The notes beneath the pieces were generated by a model. It had not been told where the DNA came from. It saw only the letters and a program-made list of their open reading frames with translations, and made no database searches. Positions 12,319 to 23,890 of a stretch of 64,000 nt of DNA are shown here, piece by piece. The stretch comes from Dillenia suffruticosa (lineage: Eukaryota > Streptophyta > Magnoliopsida > Dilleniales > Dilleniaceae), in assembly GCA_033439265.1 (NCBI GenBank), contig JAVTVX010000026.1, positions 8,991,001 to 9,055,000 of the forward strand. The letters are read 5' to 3'. Position 1 is the stretch's first letter, and each line of letters starts with the position of its first letter. The translations under genes and the position numbers were made by a program.

Positions 12319-15300
12319 TGTTACCCCCCGATCCTTGATCCAAGGTGTGAGTAGCCGCCACGTTATCCCAGATGCAGACATTAAAATCCCAACCATCAAC
12401 AAACAAACGGACAGAACCTCCCCATAAATCGGAGGTCCATCCTATATCAAAATTCCGTCAATCAATAACATATCAATGTATAAAAGCCAACCTGGCAAAT
12501 CATCAATGCAACCAACCAATCCATATCCTTGTCAACATCCAAAACAACATAAGCCTAATCCAGTCCTATTCATAGACCTCTACTACCATACCCCTATCAA
12601 AAGCATGAATAGTCGCCAGTCACCCCTCCTGTGATTTAAAGTTGGCACCGAGCAAACCTAATAGACAATGCTAAACATGACACGTTTCTCAAAGTGATTG
12701 AACACAATAGTACAATCATACCTCAATGCAATACAATGAAATGAAAGTTACCATAATATGTACAATTCTTTACATACAGTCATCCCTTTTATATACATGT
12801 ACAATGGTATATCTACAATCTCAAATATACAAATATATATATATCATTTCATATCTTTAAACACAATCCTGCGGAAGAATGGTTAACACCATACCCAAGT
12901 CCGATGTCTCCAACAAAATCTCGTGCGCTGCTATGTAGCAACGCGTCCCACTATAGCTATCTCTATGGAACAGAAAGTGAGGGGTGAGTATTATGGGGAA
13001 TACTCAGTGAGTGAGAGGGTATATATAAGTATATTCAATGTGTTGGTAAAAAATGGAGTGTCAAAATAATTCAATAAATCCACAAGTCCGCATAATGTAT
13101 GAAAACAGTGCATAATGAACAATTCATCATAAATCATTCTTTTTCATATATTTCAAATACATATGCATCCATATCAATCGAATTATACAAGTATAGAGTA
13201 TGTCAAAATTAGTTCCTGGCAAAGGTCGACCACAACCAATGGCAGGCACATCGGGGGTTTTTATATGCAAAGTTAGAAAATGTTCTCTACCTCAACGTTG
13301 ACGACGGACCTTATCAGGTGCTAGACCAGGGTATTACCTGGTCCTCCCCCTTTCGGGTTTAACCCAACTAGTACCGTGTCGAGTCCCAATATCATATACG
13401 ACGTTTGGGGATACCTCCTGCAGAAGCGTATCTGGGCACAATGAGTGCCTCTACAAACGTCCTTTGTAGCTACGGCATACCCAACTCATGCGCGTATCTC
13501 ATAGATCATATCATAATGGCATGCATAAAGGCTCTCGGCCGATAACATAATATCATCATTATGTACGTGTCATGCCAACATTTATCAAACCATATCAAAC
13601 ACTTCTCATAATTGATTTCATAAAATCATATGCATATCGATGCAATGGCACATTTTTCATTTCGCAAATCATTTGGATGCATATTTCAGAATAAAATCAT
13701 GTTATGGACACTCCAATGATTCACAAAACATTTCCCAAATCTATTCCAAAAATCATAGCACACGATCATAATTCATGCTTGCATTGAAAAGCGTTTTAAA
13801 ATGTGTTGTTATGCATTGAACACATAATATAATAAATCCCACGCATTGTATGCGGGAGGGTACGCCACTCCCGGCACGAATCTCGAGACACACAAAAAAA
13901 TGCTCCCCTCAATATCACCAACAAAGCTCTATAAACACAATGTAAAATATGTGTCATTTAAGAGATCATATGATGCGTATATAATAATGTAAATGTGATG
14001 CAACCCTAGTTATAGACAAACTTAGGATTTTCAAGTTTTATACTTGTGCCATTTTAGGGAATTGACCATAAGTTCCTCAACCAGGGTTTGAATTGGGAAA
14101 TTTCAATTTCTATGGTTGACTCACATAAAAACTCACACTTTTCATGTTGAACTTATCTCCAAAATCTCGGTAGAAAATTTCTTAAAGTCTACATTTTCAA
14201 ACCAATCGAAATCTCACTCTCCATTTTGTCCTAATTTAGCAAATTTCCCCTATCTCACAATCTATTCATGTAAAGACTCTGATATTTGACTATGTTGTAG
14301 TCAAGACACAAATCTGATATTTGACTCAGATTCCTAGTGCAAATACCTAAAATAGCAACATTTTGCTACATTACATTTTAGAAGTATGTTCTGACTAATT
14401 TTTAGCACAACCATCACAACGTTTAACAAATTACCTGAAATTGTTACAGTACCTAGAAGACACATAACCTTATATTTTTCATGTTTTGGATTTCTTCCAA
14501 TTATGCCTAGAAAGGGTCTGAAATTGACCACCAAAATCTCTGTTCAGTTTTGGCCAAGAAACAGAATCGTTTCTGCACAGTTTTGGGAGATTTTGTATAA
14601 CTCTTGATTCCCTTGGCCGAATTGGCTGTAATTTTCACAGTAGGTGGATACAAGGGAGATCTACAATATTTCATCTTTATGTTTTTGCAAACAAGGGCTA
14701 GAAGGGGGTCGTACAATGCTACTATTTTTAGTGTTGGAAAATGGAGGACCTTCTGACGAGTTTCAGAAGAATGGCTGTAACTTTTAACACAGGGGTTGGA
14801 TTGTGGTGATCCTTACCTCGTTGGAAAGCTAAGACATGGATCTACAATTCTTTCAACTAGCACAATATCTGAATCTATCAGGAAGGAGCTTGAAAACTTA
14901 GGTTAATTTTGCTGCTGAAATCAGGGTAAAATTGCAGGACTGAATAGGGAATTAGTGCAGAATACTTAACTTTGAAAACTCATAATAAATCCAATTCTCT
15001 TCAGATTTCAACAAATCATATCTCATTTTAAACTTATGAAAGTCTAGTTTTATATGCAGAAGACCTTACTTAATTTACATTTTTGTAGAAAAAAAAATTA
15101 TGACAACAAGACTACAGCTAGGTCAGACTCCCCTGTTTGCAGAAATTTAAAATCCCTATGTTAAATCCAATCTTTCATCTTCATTTCAACCATCAAACTC
15201 ACATATACAACTCATACATGAACACATACATGTCCTTCACAATTTAGGCCTCAAATACACATACACACATTCACCTTTGTACCCCAAAATTTTGCACACT

Positions 15301-16986
15301 TTCTTCCTTATTTCAATCAACCAACAATACATATATTCATCACATTTGGTGCTAAACATTCTGCACACATTTTATAACATGAAGGACAACATTCCAGCAT
15401 ACTTACATATTGTTTTTCATCCCAAAATCCCGGCCAACACAAGTCTTAATTTTCTGCACACATGCCTTTGGTTTCCTTACCTTCAAATATGATTATTCAA
15501 GGCTTGAACTAAGTCTTCCAAAACCAGAAAATTTCTGCACTCCCTCTAGGGTTTCAGCCACTTGTTTTTCACCCCTAATCTAAGTTAAAATCAATACATT
15601 AAGTCTTCAGTACATGGTTCTCAAGTTTGAATTAAGTCTAGAATTTTCTTTCTCTCATTTTCCCTAGTTTTTGGTCATACTAAGTTCACTAACCTAACTT
15701 TTTCCTTTTGGCTTCAAATCACGATATGTTATAGCATGGAGTGAGAGGAATTTTCCTTACCTTGAGTGCTCGGTTGAAATCTTGAAGAATCAGAAATTTT
15801 TTTCCCTTCCTTTGAGCTTTTGACCACCTCTAGATCATTAAGGTAGGCTCCTCATTTTCTTCCAATTTTTGGTTATGTTGGTCTAGGGTTCAAGAGAAGA
15901 TGATCCATATAAAAACATTTAAGGGTTATTTGAAGAAATCACTTTCATCCCACCTTTGAAGCTCACGGTTTTTGGGGAGGAAGAAGGGAAGAAGTTTTCT
16001 TTGCCTCCTTGTTGTCTCTCACGTTTTTTGGCAAGAATGAGAAGGGCTAGGGTTTTCTAGATTATTTACTTAACCTCTCACCCAATCTTGGCCATCCATT
16101 TTTCAACAAATGATCTTAACCCTTGGTTTTTACAAATTAACACTTGAATAGTCTCATTTAGCCTCTCTCTCTCCCTCTTTCTCTCCCTTCTCCCGTACTT
16201 AATTAGTGAATGGCTTTCTTATTTTTTTTGTGTGTGGGACCCACCTCAAACTTCATTTATTTGCTTTGTTTCCCAACCAATCATGTATTGCCACTTGTCA
16301 AGACCACACAAAATACAATAAAGTAAATTCACACACTTTAAGAGCATTAATTGCTTGTCCTTTATGTCTATCCACTTATTGACACGCAATTTGAGATCAG
16401 TCAAAATTACTATTCACCTCAAAAATCTAAAATCATACACGGGACCCAGGTTTTCGTGCTGAGTCCAATGCCGTTGGTTTGACTTTAATCTGAGGTCTAT
16501 TGATCACCCAAACGTCCTTCGGAGTGAACGAAATTCTCGATAGGTCAACATTTGACCTCAACCTCGAAATGCGTGAAATCTCACCACAGACTCCGTTTTA
16601 TGCGTAGATTTCAAAAATATAGGTTTTGGGTGGAAGCGAGACCGTTTACTCGGACAAATTTCAATTATGCCAAAAATTAGGGTTTCTCGGGCGAAAATTT
16701 TATAGCACTGAGCATTTTTGCGCTACGGTTTAAATTTCACTTTCGCTCTTGACCTTTCACTTTTAAAGTGAATTTAGCATGTATATATATCTCACAGCAT
16801 CAAATTTATACGTTCAATTTGGCTTAGTAACAAATATTTTCGCTCTCGGTAATTTAACCGTACAATTTTCGAGCGATTTTCAAAACAGAAAAATTTCTTA
16901 GTGAATTTTGGGTCATGAAAACATAGTCAATATCATATACATCAAGGAGAGTACAATATGAAAGATACCAAAGTGTCGGTGTTACA
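12319..16986 (+). mobile_element. 4.67-kb solo LTR inserted in the TNP2 gene
   Basis: It begins TGTTACCCCCCGATCC at 12319 and ends GTGTCGGTGTTACA at 16986, the TG...CA form of an LTR. The flanking five bases are near-identical (GCTTG before, GTTTG after), and TNP2 coding sequence continues on both sides. This fits a single LTR left by recombination between the two LTRs of a full element. Internal blocks (a GCGGAAGA...CATACCCAAG stretch, then GTGAGGGGTGAGTAT, then a CATCGGGGGTTTT-like block) are shared with the inner LTR at 36214-39589, so both belong to one family. The family is Ty3/gypsy, probably Tekay/Del-like by LTR length and ends. No internal protein domains are present. Treated as a fossil. 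Confidence 0.85.
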
Positions 16987-17359
16987 GTTTGGTTTGGGAA
17001 CAAAATTCGGACCCGCTGCATCAATTACCATCCTCTGATATGGATTTAATTGATCGTAATAACTCTGATCCCCACTAACTAAGAATTGTCTGTTTCGTCC
17101 ATACTTCTCATCAGAAATGAACGGTTCACCATGACATGTCCAATTATAGTAATTCGGGGTAAAACCAATTTTACAAAGATATTTCCTAACTTTATCACAC
17201 TGAAAAAATTTACCATTACGACACCTTTTACATGGCCACCTTAGCTTACTCTCATCCATAAAATCAACATAACTACAAGCAAAATCTAAAAATTGTTTCA
17301 ACCCAAAAATAAACTCCTCAGTTAAACCCTGACAATCAGATAAGTTCTTTTTATATATC

Positions 17360-18100
17360 TAACTTCTTTCGTTCTGTATTTTCCCTGTCTCCAAATTTAA
17401 AATTTTTTCAATTTTAATAAAAACTACTAAATCATCAATACTAATATCATCATTAATCCCAACTAAGTTGATATAACAATAAATAATAACGTTAATTGCA
17501 CAAAACTCAAAATCATCAATAATACTAACCTTAATTTCACAAAAATTTAATATAATAATAAATAATATTATAAACTTAATTAATATCAAACAAATTAACT
17601 AAATTATTGCAATAACATTAAATATTATCATATAATCAAATAAAGTATAAAATATTTAACGTTTAACAACATTGATTATTTAACTAATCCATATAAGATT
17701 TACTATAAATTGCTGATTATTGTTAACATAATATTTCACCTAATCAATTATCAACACTTTCAATTCCAATTTTATATAAAAAATTAAATTTAACAAATCC
17801 AGTAACATCATTAAATCAACCACTAAATACAATAAAAATAAACTAATATAGAAATAAAAACAATACAAATATACAAATTAACATAATTGCATTTTCCAAT
17901 CATTACAGCACAAATTAAAACATTTCTCACCACCAAATAATAACTCACTGATGAGCTCAGGTATCAACAGCAGCAATAGCTTCCAATCCAAATATTCAAG
18001 AATCGCAAATCTTGACACATCAAAAACAATTATAAATAACTAATATATTATTAAAACAATATTATAAAAACATTTTTTTATATAACATTTCTCAAAAAAT
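17360..18100. other. AT-rich stretch upstream of TNP2 in CACTA-1
   Basis: Very A/T-rich sequence between the TNP2 start and the GC-rich patch. No coding or repeat structure stands out. By position it should hold the promoter or leader intron of the CACTA transcript, but no specific signal can be named with confidence. Confidence 0.5.
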
Positions 18101-18119
18101 TTTAAAAAAAATATTCATT

Positions 18120-18365
18120 AAAGTAGAATGTTGGATTGGGTCGGGCCGGGCCGTGCAAGGGCCCAGCCCCATGGGCCACGCTGGCAGCGCAAGGGCCTGC
18201 AGCCCCATCGTGAGGCGGGGCTACGCAAGGGTGGTGGCCCCTTACCGTGGCTGGCGGCCCCTTCGCGCGGCTAGGCTGCTTAGGGGCTGCGGCCCCTTGC
18301 CACGATTGGCCCACTAAGGGTAGATCCAGCGGCTTGGCCACCGAATCTACCTACTAGAGCTCAGA
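18120..18365. other. GC-rich island in CACTA-1
   Basis: About 245 bases of high GC in an otherwise AT-rich element, with repeated phrases such as GCGCAAGGGCC, GGGGCTGCGGCCCCTT and GGCGGCC. The minus-strand open frame across it reads as low-complexity Ala/Gly/Pro and is not a credible protein. GC-rich leader sequence next to the subterminal repeats is also known from En/Spm, where it is a methylation target, so a comparable role is possible but not shown. Confidence 0.55.
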
Positions 18366-18402
18366 TCGGGCGGCTGGCCGCCGGATCTACCATCTACGGA
18401 CC

Positions 18403-18423
18403 AGAGAGAGAGAGAGAGAGAGA
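18403..18423. repeat. (AG)n microsatellite
   Basis: About ten AG dinucleotides in a row. Confidence 0.9.
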
Positions 18424-18464
18424 TTACCTAACACTATCGCAGATTCGGCATCCCTTCGGCCATC

Positions 18465-18810
18465 CCCTCGCGGCTATTTGAAAATGAACAAAGTGAGAGA
18501 GAGAGAGAGAGAGAGAGTGTGCGAGTAAGAAGAAAGTGTTGAATATATTGAAATTAGGGACAAAAATTTTTTTGTCCCTAAATTCGTCCGTGATTCATGG
18601 ACTAAATTTTTTTTCATCCCTAATTCAGGGAAAAAAAATTTTTTCTTCCCTCATTCAGGGACGAAATTTTTTTTCGTCCCTTCATAGAACCACCTTCGCG
18701 GCTATTCGAAAATGAATAAAGCGAGAGAGAGAAAGAGAGAGAGAGAGAGTAAGAGTACTAGTGAGAAGGAAGTGTTGAATATATTGAAATTAGGGATAAA
18801 AATTTTTTTG
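18465..18810. repeat. Tandem duplication of about 230 bp with GA microsatellites in CACTA-1
   Basis: A block reading CGCGGCTATTTGAAAATGAA, then a GA run (18495-18517), then GTGTTGAATATATTGAAATT, then GGGACAAAAATTTTTTTGTCCC recurs about 230 bases later, with its second GA run at 18722-18750. The two copies differ at scattered positions. Confidence 0.8.
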
Positions 18811-20204
18811 TCCCTAAATTCGTCCCTGAATCAAGGACGAAAACATAATTCGTACCTAAATCAAGAATTTTTCGTCCCTGAATCAGGGACGAAATTTTTT
18901 TTTGTCCCTTATTCAGGGACGAAAATTTTTTTTGTCACTAAAATCTGCGATAAAAGAATGTTTTTGTCACTAAATTTCCGATCAATATATGTTTTCGTCG
19001 TAATTTGCAACGAATTTAGTAACAAATAAAATTTTCTTTTACAATTTACAACGAATTTAGCAACGACACTTATGATTTCTGACAAATAACTCATTGAATG
19101 CACTAAAATAGAAATTAAATAAACAAACTATTAACAATATTTGCATACTATGATATAATTATAAAAAACATTCATTATATTGATTATTAATTAACAAGTA
19201 TTTCTACTTTAACTCTTAGTTTAGTGAATCGAATACTTAAACAAATGTATAAGATAAAGTTATCAGTGTTGGAAATGGAAAATTAAACAGATAATGAATA
19301 TAAAATGAATGTACCAATAATAATCTTTTGTAACAATTTAAAAGATTTGTAAAGTTATAGAAAATGAATATACCAATTTAAAAGATTGCACTATATTATC
19401 ATTCTTTTGTATAAACAGATAATGAATGAACTATTTTATATAAGGTTTTGTGAACATTTTAAGATTCTATATGCTATCGGTGCATATCACCATTTACAAA
19501 TCATTTTTTAATATTGGAAAATGTTTCTAATACAAGTAATTAAAAAAGTGATCGAAAAATGAATTTTAGCAACGAATTTTGCCACAAATGTTATATTTGT
19601 CGCTAATTTGCAACAAATTTAGCAACAAATAATCAAATTTGTTACGACGAATATAAATATTTGTCACTAAATTTACGACAAATTTAGAAATTTGTCACAA
19701 ATTTAGGGACAAATTTGTTTTCGTTCCAAATTTAGGGACAAAATGAGAAATTCGTCACAAAATTTTGGGACGAATAAGCGAATTCGTTTCACATTTAGGG
19801 ACGAATTTCTATTTCGTCCCAAAAATTTGGGTCGAATTTTTTATTCGTCCCAAATTTAGGGACGAATTGTTAAATTTGTCACAAATTTAGGGACGATTAA
19901 TTTATTCGTTGCAAATTTAGAGACGAATTTTTAATTCTTTGCAAATTTTGGGATGAATTATAAATTCGTTGCAAATTTAGCGAAGACTGTTAAAATTCGT
20001 TGCAAATTAGCAACAAATTTTTTTTGTCATCACAAATTTGCAACAAATTTTGTTTCAAAATTTTTTTGTAAAAAATTAGCAACGAATTTTGTAACAAACA
20101 TTTTTTTATTGCTAAATTTGCGATGATACTATTTTTTGTTGCTAAATTTGTTACAGATTTGCGATGAATATTTGTCGTTGCTAAAATTCATCGCTGAATT
20201 CTTA
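18540..20204. repeat. CACTA-1 right subterminal repeats
   Basis: Two zones of inverted motifs, about 18540-19080 and 19555-20204, are separated by plain AT-rich sequence. In the first, GGGACGAAA and TTTCGTCCC face each other repeatedly, making perfect short hairpins with T-rich centres. In the second, units like TTTAGGGACGAATT and TTTGTCGCTAATTTGC dominate. By En/Spm analogy these would be transposase-binding repeats. Confidence 0.8.
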
Positions 20205-20217
20205 TTTTTTTGTAGTG
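20205..20217 (-). repeat. CACTA-1 right terminal inverted repeat
   Basis: Reads CACTACAAAAAAA on the minus strand and is followed by target duplication GTT at 20218-20220. Confidence 0.95.
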
Positions 20218-20220
20218 GTT

Positions 20221-21180
20221 GTTTTCTTTTGTTTTTTTTTCCTGCTTTTTTTTCCTTTTTGTTTCATTTCATTTCAGAAACATTAATGTATTTTTTTCTT
20301 TCTCTTTCTCTCTTGTCATTCTCTCTTGTCAGAAACATTAATGAACTAGATTTTGTTGTTGATTTCATGGAAGGCATGACTAGAGTGGTTGGGAGGACTT
20401 TTTAGCAATTTGTACTTTTGGGGAAAAAAAAGTATGTGAGGCCATTCTTTTGGTACTCAATGCGATTGGACTTTTGTGGTTTTGAGGAAAAAAAAGTATA
20501 TGAGGTCATTCCTCTATGTTTTTTGTGTCTTTCTTTGTTATGTCTCTATAAAAGCAGGACAGATGCTCTCTTTCTCTGTTTCTCGCTCTCTGAGTGGGGC
20601 GAATGGAGGCGTTCGGTTTTACGTACTGATTATGGAAGTTATTCTTCTCTTCTCTGTTGTAATGGTTTATCTTTGTCTTTCTTTTTAAATGTTTGTGTCT
20701 CTGAGTTGAGTAAGACGTTCAGCTTGGGCCTTTTTCGGCTTCTTTTTTTTTATGTCTGTTGTTTGGTGTTCATGAAGATAGTCGCTGGGGTTTTCTCTTT
20801 CTGTGTTCTGAGTGTGTCGGATATATTTGCCCTCTGTGTTCAAGGTGTTTATTTTCCCTATTTTGGGATGGATTATGGAAATTATTCTTCTCTATTGTGA
20901 TGGTTTGTCTTTGTTTTTCCTTTTAAAGGTTTATCTCTCTGAGTAGGGTGAATGGAGACGTTCAGCTTGGGCCTTTGTTTGGCTTCTTTTTGATATCTAC
21001 TGTTTGGTGTTGATGACGATAGCCGTCAGGGTTTTCTCTTGCTGTGTTTCCGAGTGTGCTGAATATATTTCCCCTCTGTATTCAAGGTTTGTGTTTATTT
21101 TCCCTATTTTGGGATGTTTTATTTATTTTATTGAGCTTTGTTTAACTACTTTTTGTATCTATTGTTTGGTGTTAGGAGCT
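20221..21180. repeat. T-rich stretch with a 240-bp tandem duplication
   Basis: No credible gene; the overlapping plus-strand open frames come from a T-rich, Phe/Ser/Leu-coding composition. Two imperfect copies of a block of about 240 bp are visible. ATTATGGAARTTATTCTTCT occurs at about 20629 and 20873, GACGTTCAGCTTGGGCC at about 20713 and 20951, and TGTTTGGTGTT at about 20759 and 20999. Confidence 0.7.
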
Positions 21181-21368
21181 GCAATGACTCGAACTATGCG
21201 GTGTTTGTAGAACTTCTGAAGCGTAGAATTATGAAAGCAAGGGAATACGTATGGGTCTAATGTTAAATGACCGGAGTGAAGAATTGCCTGTGGATTTGAT
21301 GCAGGACTGCCAAAGCGCAGGGCTGTTTCTGGAGCCCTTGTTTGAATGTTGATGGAGGGCTATCGATG

Positions 21369-21689
21369 GAGAACGATATGGAGCCGGCGGAGTGGAGAGG
21401 TGCAAACATGTTGATTCTATGAGGATTGGTTCTGATAGCTAGTTAACTTGCATTGATTGGGTTTCGATGTTGGTTGATGCATGCGGTGAAGAACAGGAGA
21501 AAAAGACACAACGTTCCGGCAGGTACATGTCTGATTAGCATCTCCCTCAACGATAGCCTTTGAACCAATCCTCGCTCCAGTAAGCAACATCAAAACTCAA
21601 TCAATGTAGGTTAACCAACTATCAGAAGCAATCCTCACAGAATCAACAGGTTGTACCTCTTCACTTCACCGGCTCCATAAGTAGTTCTC
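21369..21689. repeat. Foldback: long inverted repeat with about 107-bp arms
   Basis: The left arm (21369-21475) starts GAGAACGATATGGAGCCGG. The right arm (21582-21689) reads nearly the same on the minus strand, starting GAGAACTACTTATGGAGCCG. Both continue through GTTGATTCT, GAGGATTG, TTCTGATAG and CATTGATTG. About 106 bases separate them. A transcript across it would form a long imperfect hairpin. No TA or other clear duplication is seen outside the arms, so it is not an obvious MITE. Confidence 0.8.
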
Positions 21690-21743
21690 TAGAGCGTTAT
21701 CTTATCGGGAATTTTGCAGTATCACTGCTCTTGTCATTACTGA

Positions 21744-23890
21744 TTGTGTTCCAATTTAAAAGATGTGATTTTGGCGTTGTTAGTGTTCGGGAAATTGTTG
21801 TACTCAAAATTTGTGGTCATAACATTGTCTATTCAGAAGGTTACTAAAAGAAAGCAAGGGATGAAAAAAAAATTATGCTTTGTCGATATTGATTGGTTGA
21901 TTGCTTCCAATACAAATATACTATCTGCCTCGGGTATTTGGCATTCGTCGACGAAGTTATGCAAGTGTCACGTGGTAGAAATGTGAGTTTCTGCTGTGTA
22001 GGAGCACTGTATGGTTGTGCTATGTAGGAGAACTACGTGGTTCTGCTACATAGCAAGACTGTATGGTTTTGCTAGAAAGCAGAATGGGAGGGTTCTGCTA
22101 AGCAGTAGAACTTTCGAAGCAAAACCACGTGGTTCTGCTGGCCACGAGGTTCTACTGCCTAGCAGAACCATATCATTCTGCTACGTAACAAAACTAGATG
22201 GTTTTGCTAGGTACCAGACCCTCTGAAGCAAAACAATGTGGTTTTGGTACGTAGCAGAACTCTGTGGTGAGAATAAAAAATATTTAGTTTTAATGGCGAT
22301 ACAGGAATATTAATGTTGAAAGAATTAGATCTTAATAATCAAGATAAATCATAAAAGAATGAAATTGAAGATGTATAAAAAATGCCAAATTGGTTAAAAA
22401 AAATTTACAACTTTGATATTGCGATCGAATTTGCTACGAGAATATTAATGTTGAAGGAATAAGAAATTTAATAAGCGAGAAAATTCATGGAGGAAGGAAA
22501 TTACGGCTATAAAAAAATGTTTGGAGAGTTATTTAAAAATCCCAAAAAAAAGAAAGAACTTTGATGTTGTATTCGAATTTAAAGAAGAATATTAACATTA
22601 TTAATATTGATTGGTTAATTGCTTCTACTGCAAGTTCGCTATCTTCCTCGACTATTTAGCCTCTGTTGATGAAGGTATGTGAGTACGGCATGGCAGAAGT
22701 GTGAGGTTGTGCTATATAACAAAACCTCATGGTTCTACCACATCGCAGAACTTATTGTTCTGTTAAATTGCAGAATAAAATGGTTCTGCTATGTAGCAAA
22801 GTCTCTGAAGTAAACGGTGTGGTTCTGCTACGTAGGATACTGTTAAAAATGCTGCAGGAATGACAATCTTGTAAAAAGTAGTTATTTAATGAGCAAAAGA
22901 ATTCATGAAGGAGTGAAAGTAAAGATATAAAAAGAATTAGGTACATTTGAAAATTATTTAAAAAGAGCAAAAAACTTACAACTTCCATATTGTGTTCAAA
23001 TTTAAAGAATGTAATTCTAGCATTATTAGTGTTGGGGAAATTGTTTTTCTAAAATTTCGTGGCCAAAACAATAATTTAGAAACTATGGGTTGGATTAAAA
23101 AAATGTTGTCCGTTCGAAAAAATATTAAAAAAAGCAAAAACAAACAACTTACGACGTGGTTCTGCTACCTGGCAGAACCTTGTGGTAGAACTACATTATT
23201 CTGCTGCGCAGCAGAACTACGTGATTCTGCTGCGTAGCAGAACTAGAAGGTTCTGCCAGGTAGCAGACCCTCCGAAGCAAAACAATGTGGTTCTGGTGCA
23301 TAGCAAAACTCTATGGTGGGAGTAAAAAATATATAGTTTTGATGACGTTATAAGAGTATTAATGTTGAACAACGTTATTAATATTTTTGTTTTATTTTTA
23401 TTATTTAAAATTATATAAGAATTAAAATTAACGAATCAGTCTTATAAATCAAAATATAGATATTTTTTCGATAATATCATTTTTTTTCTAATAAATTGAT
23501 TTTTAGTTTTTAATCATTCTAGTTAACATTTTTGCTCATCTTGATTCTTGGTTAGTCAACGAACGTTGCATCTTGATCCAAAAACGAGCCAACTTTCATC
23601 GATAAAGGGCCGGCCTTCACTGACAAGGGCTCCATTGGAAAAAAAAGGGAAAATTTTTTGTCGTAATGAACACATGGTTCTGTACATAACAGAATTATCT
23701 GCTTCTGCTCTACAGAAGGACATGGTTCTGCACATGGCATAACTACATGGTTCTACATACTAGAATTACATAATGTAGGACTACATAATTATGCTATGCA
23801 AGAGAACCTTGTTCTGCGCATAGCAGAACGATGTAGTTCTATCGACGTGGTTCTGCACATATCAGAGCTTCATGGTTATGCATGCCACCT
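21744..23890. repeat. Palindromic array, left block (upstream of Helitron A)
   Basis: Four clusters (about 21980-22265, 22690-22850, 23155-23325, 23665-23885) of a degenerate 26-bp unit, in which CTGCTACGTAGCAG and GCAGAACCACGTGGTTCTGC alternate as two interlocked palindromes. Between clusters are AT-rich spacers that are themselves repeated. A TATTGATTGGTT leader occurs at 21887 and 22605, followed by a TTTAGCCT(C/T)TGT-like block and a GTGAG(G/T)TT run into the palindromes. Another shared spacer reads AATATTAATGTTGAA and CAACTTTGATATTG. Short open frames here are repeat by-products. Confidence 0.85.

Larger units (their letters stand above)
8956..17357 (-). pseudogene. CACTA-1 TNP2 transposase gene, decayed and split by an LTR
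   Basis: Minus-strand domains occur in the usual TNP2 order. The transposase-associated domain (17357-16987) has PCKRCRNGKFF and PNYYNWTCHGEPF. After the LTR comes the TNP2 linker and core (about 12110-11450), with NDFYSMKKLEKELGL, CMLYWGDDKD, RLQRLYASETTAEYMTWH and a LCADGFTPFGKS-type motif. The Transposase_21 core (11441-11202) has ALLWTINDFPAYGMLSG. DUF4218 (10973-10020) has HNLDVMHIEKNVFDNL, LIGLKSHDCHIFMERL and NKARVEASIVNAYIVEE. DUF4216 (about 9500-9200) has EINHKKLYKRYEPF and SLKRDKIDWWVVYKTKA, followed by an Asp/Glu-rich tail. Several in-frame stops and frame changes interrupt it, so no full transposase can be made. TNP2 is the catalytic cut-and-paste transposase of CACTA elements. 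Confidence 0.9.
5823..20217 (-). mobile_element. Complete, decayed autonomous-type CACTA (En/Spm) transposon, with a nested LTR
   Basis: The left end begins CACTACAAAAAAACATT at 5823 and the right end, read on the minus strand, begins CACTACAAAAAAATAAG at 20217, giving 13 identical terminal bases. Both are flanked by GTT (5820-5822 and 20218-20220), the 3-bp target duplication expected of CACTA elements. Long subterminal regions on both sides carry many copies of a TTTGCGACGAAA-like motif. Inside, on the minus strand, are a TNP2 (TnpD-type) gene followed by a TNP1-like (Transposase_24) gene. A solo LTR of about 4.67 kb lies inside TNP2, so the element itself is about 9.7 kb. In-frame stops in both genes mean it is no longer autonomous. 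Confidence 0.95.

Noticed and set aside
12372-12575. Plus-strand frame and the start of the minus-strand frame crossing 12319
   Set aside because: Both lie in or run into the LTR inserted in TNP2; they are junction products.
18102-18341. 79-residue Ala/Gly/Pro-rich minus-strand frame
   Set aside because: It is made by the GC-rich island of CACTA-1, has no domain and lies outside the TNP2 gene.
20136-21210. Several overlapping Phe/Leu/Ser-rich frames resembling membrane proteins
   Set aside because: T-rich sequence codes for hydrophobic residues by default. Frames overlap, and no conserved motif or splice structure is seen.
22011-22226. 71-residue frame with repeated TTWFCY-like phrases
   Set aside because: It is a direct translation of the 26-bp palindromic units.
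21980-23885. Repeat clusters that look at first like a CRISPR array
   Set aside because: Units are palindromic and degenerate, adjoin without unique spacers, and lie in plant transposon DNA with no cas genes.
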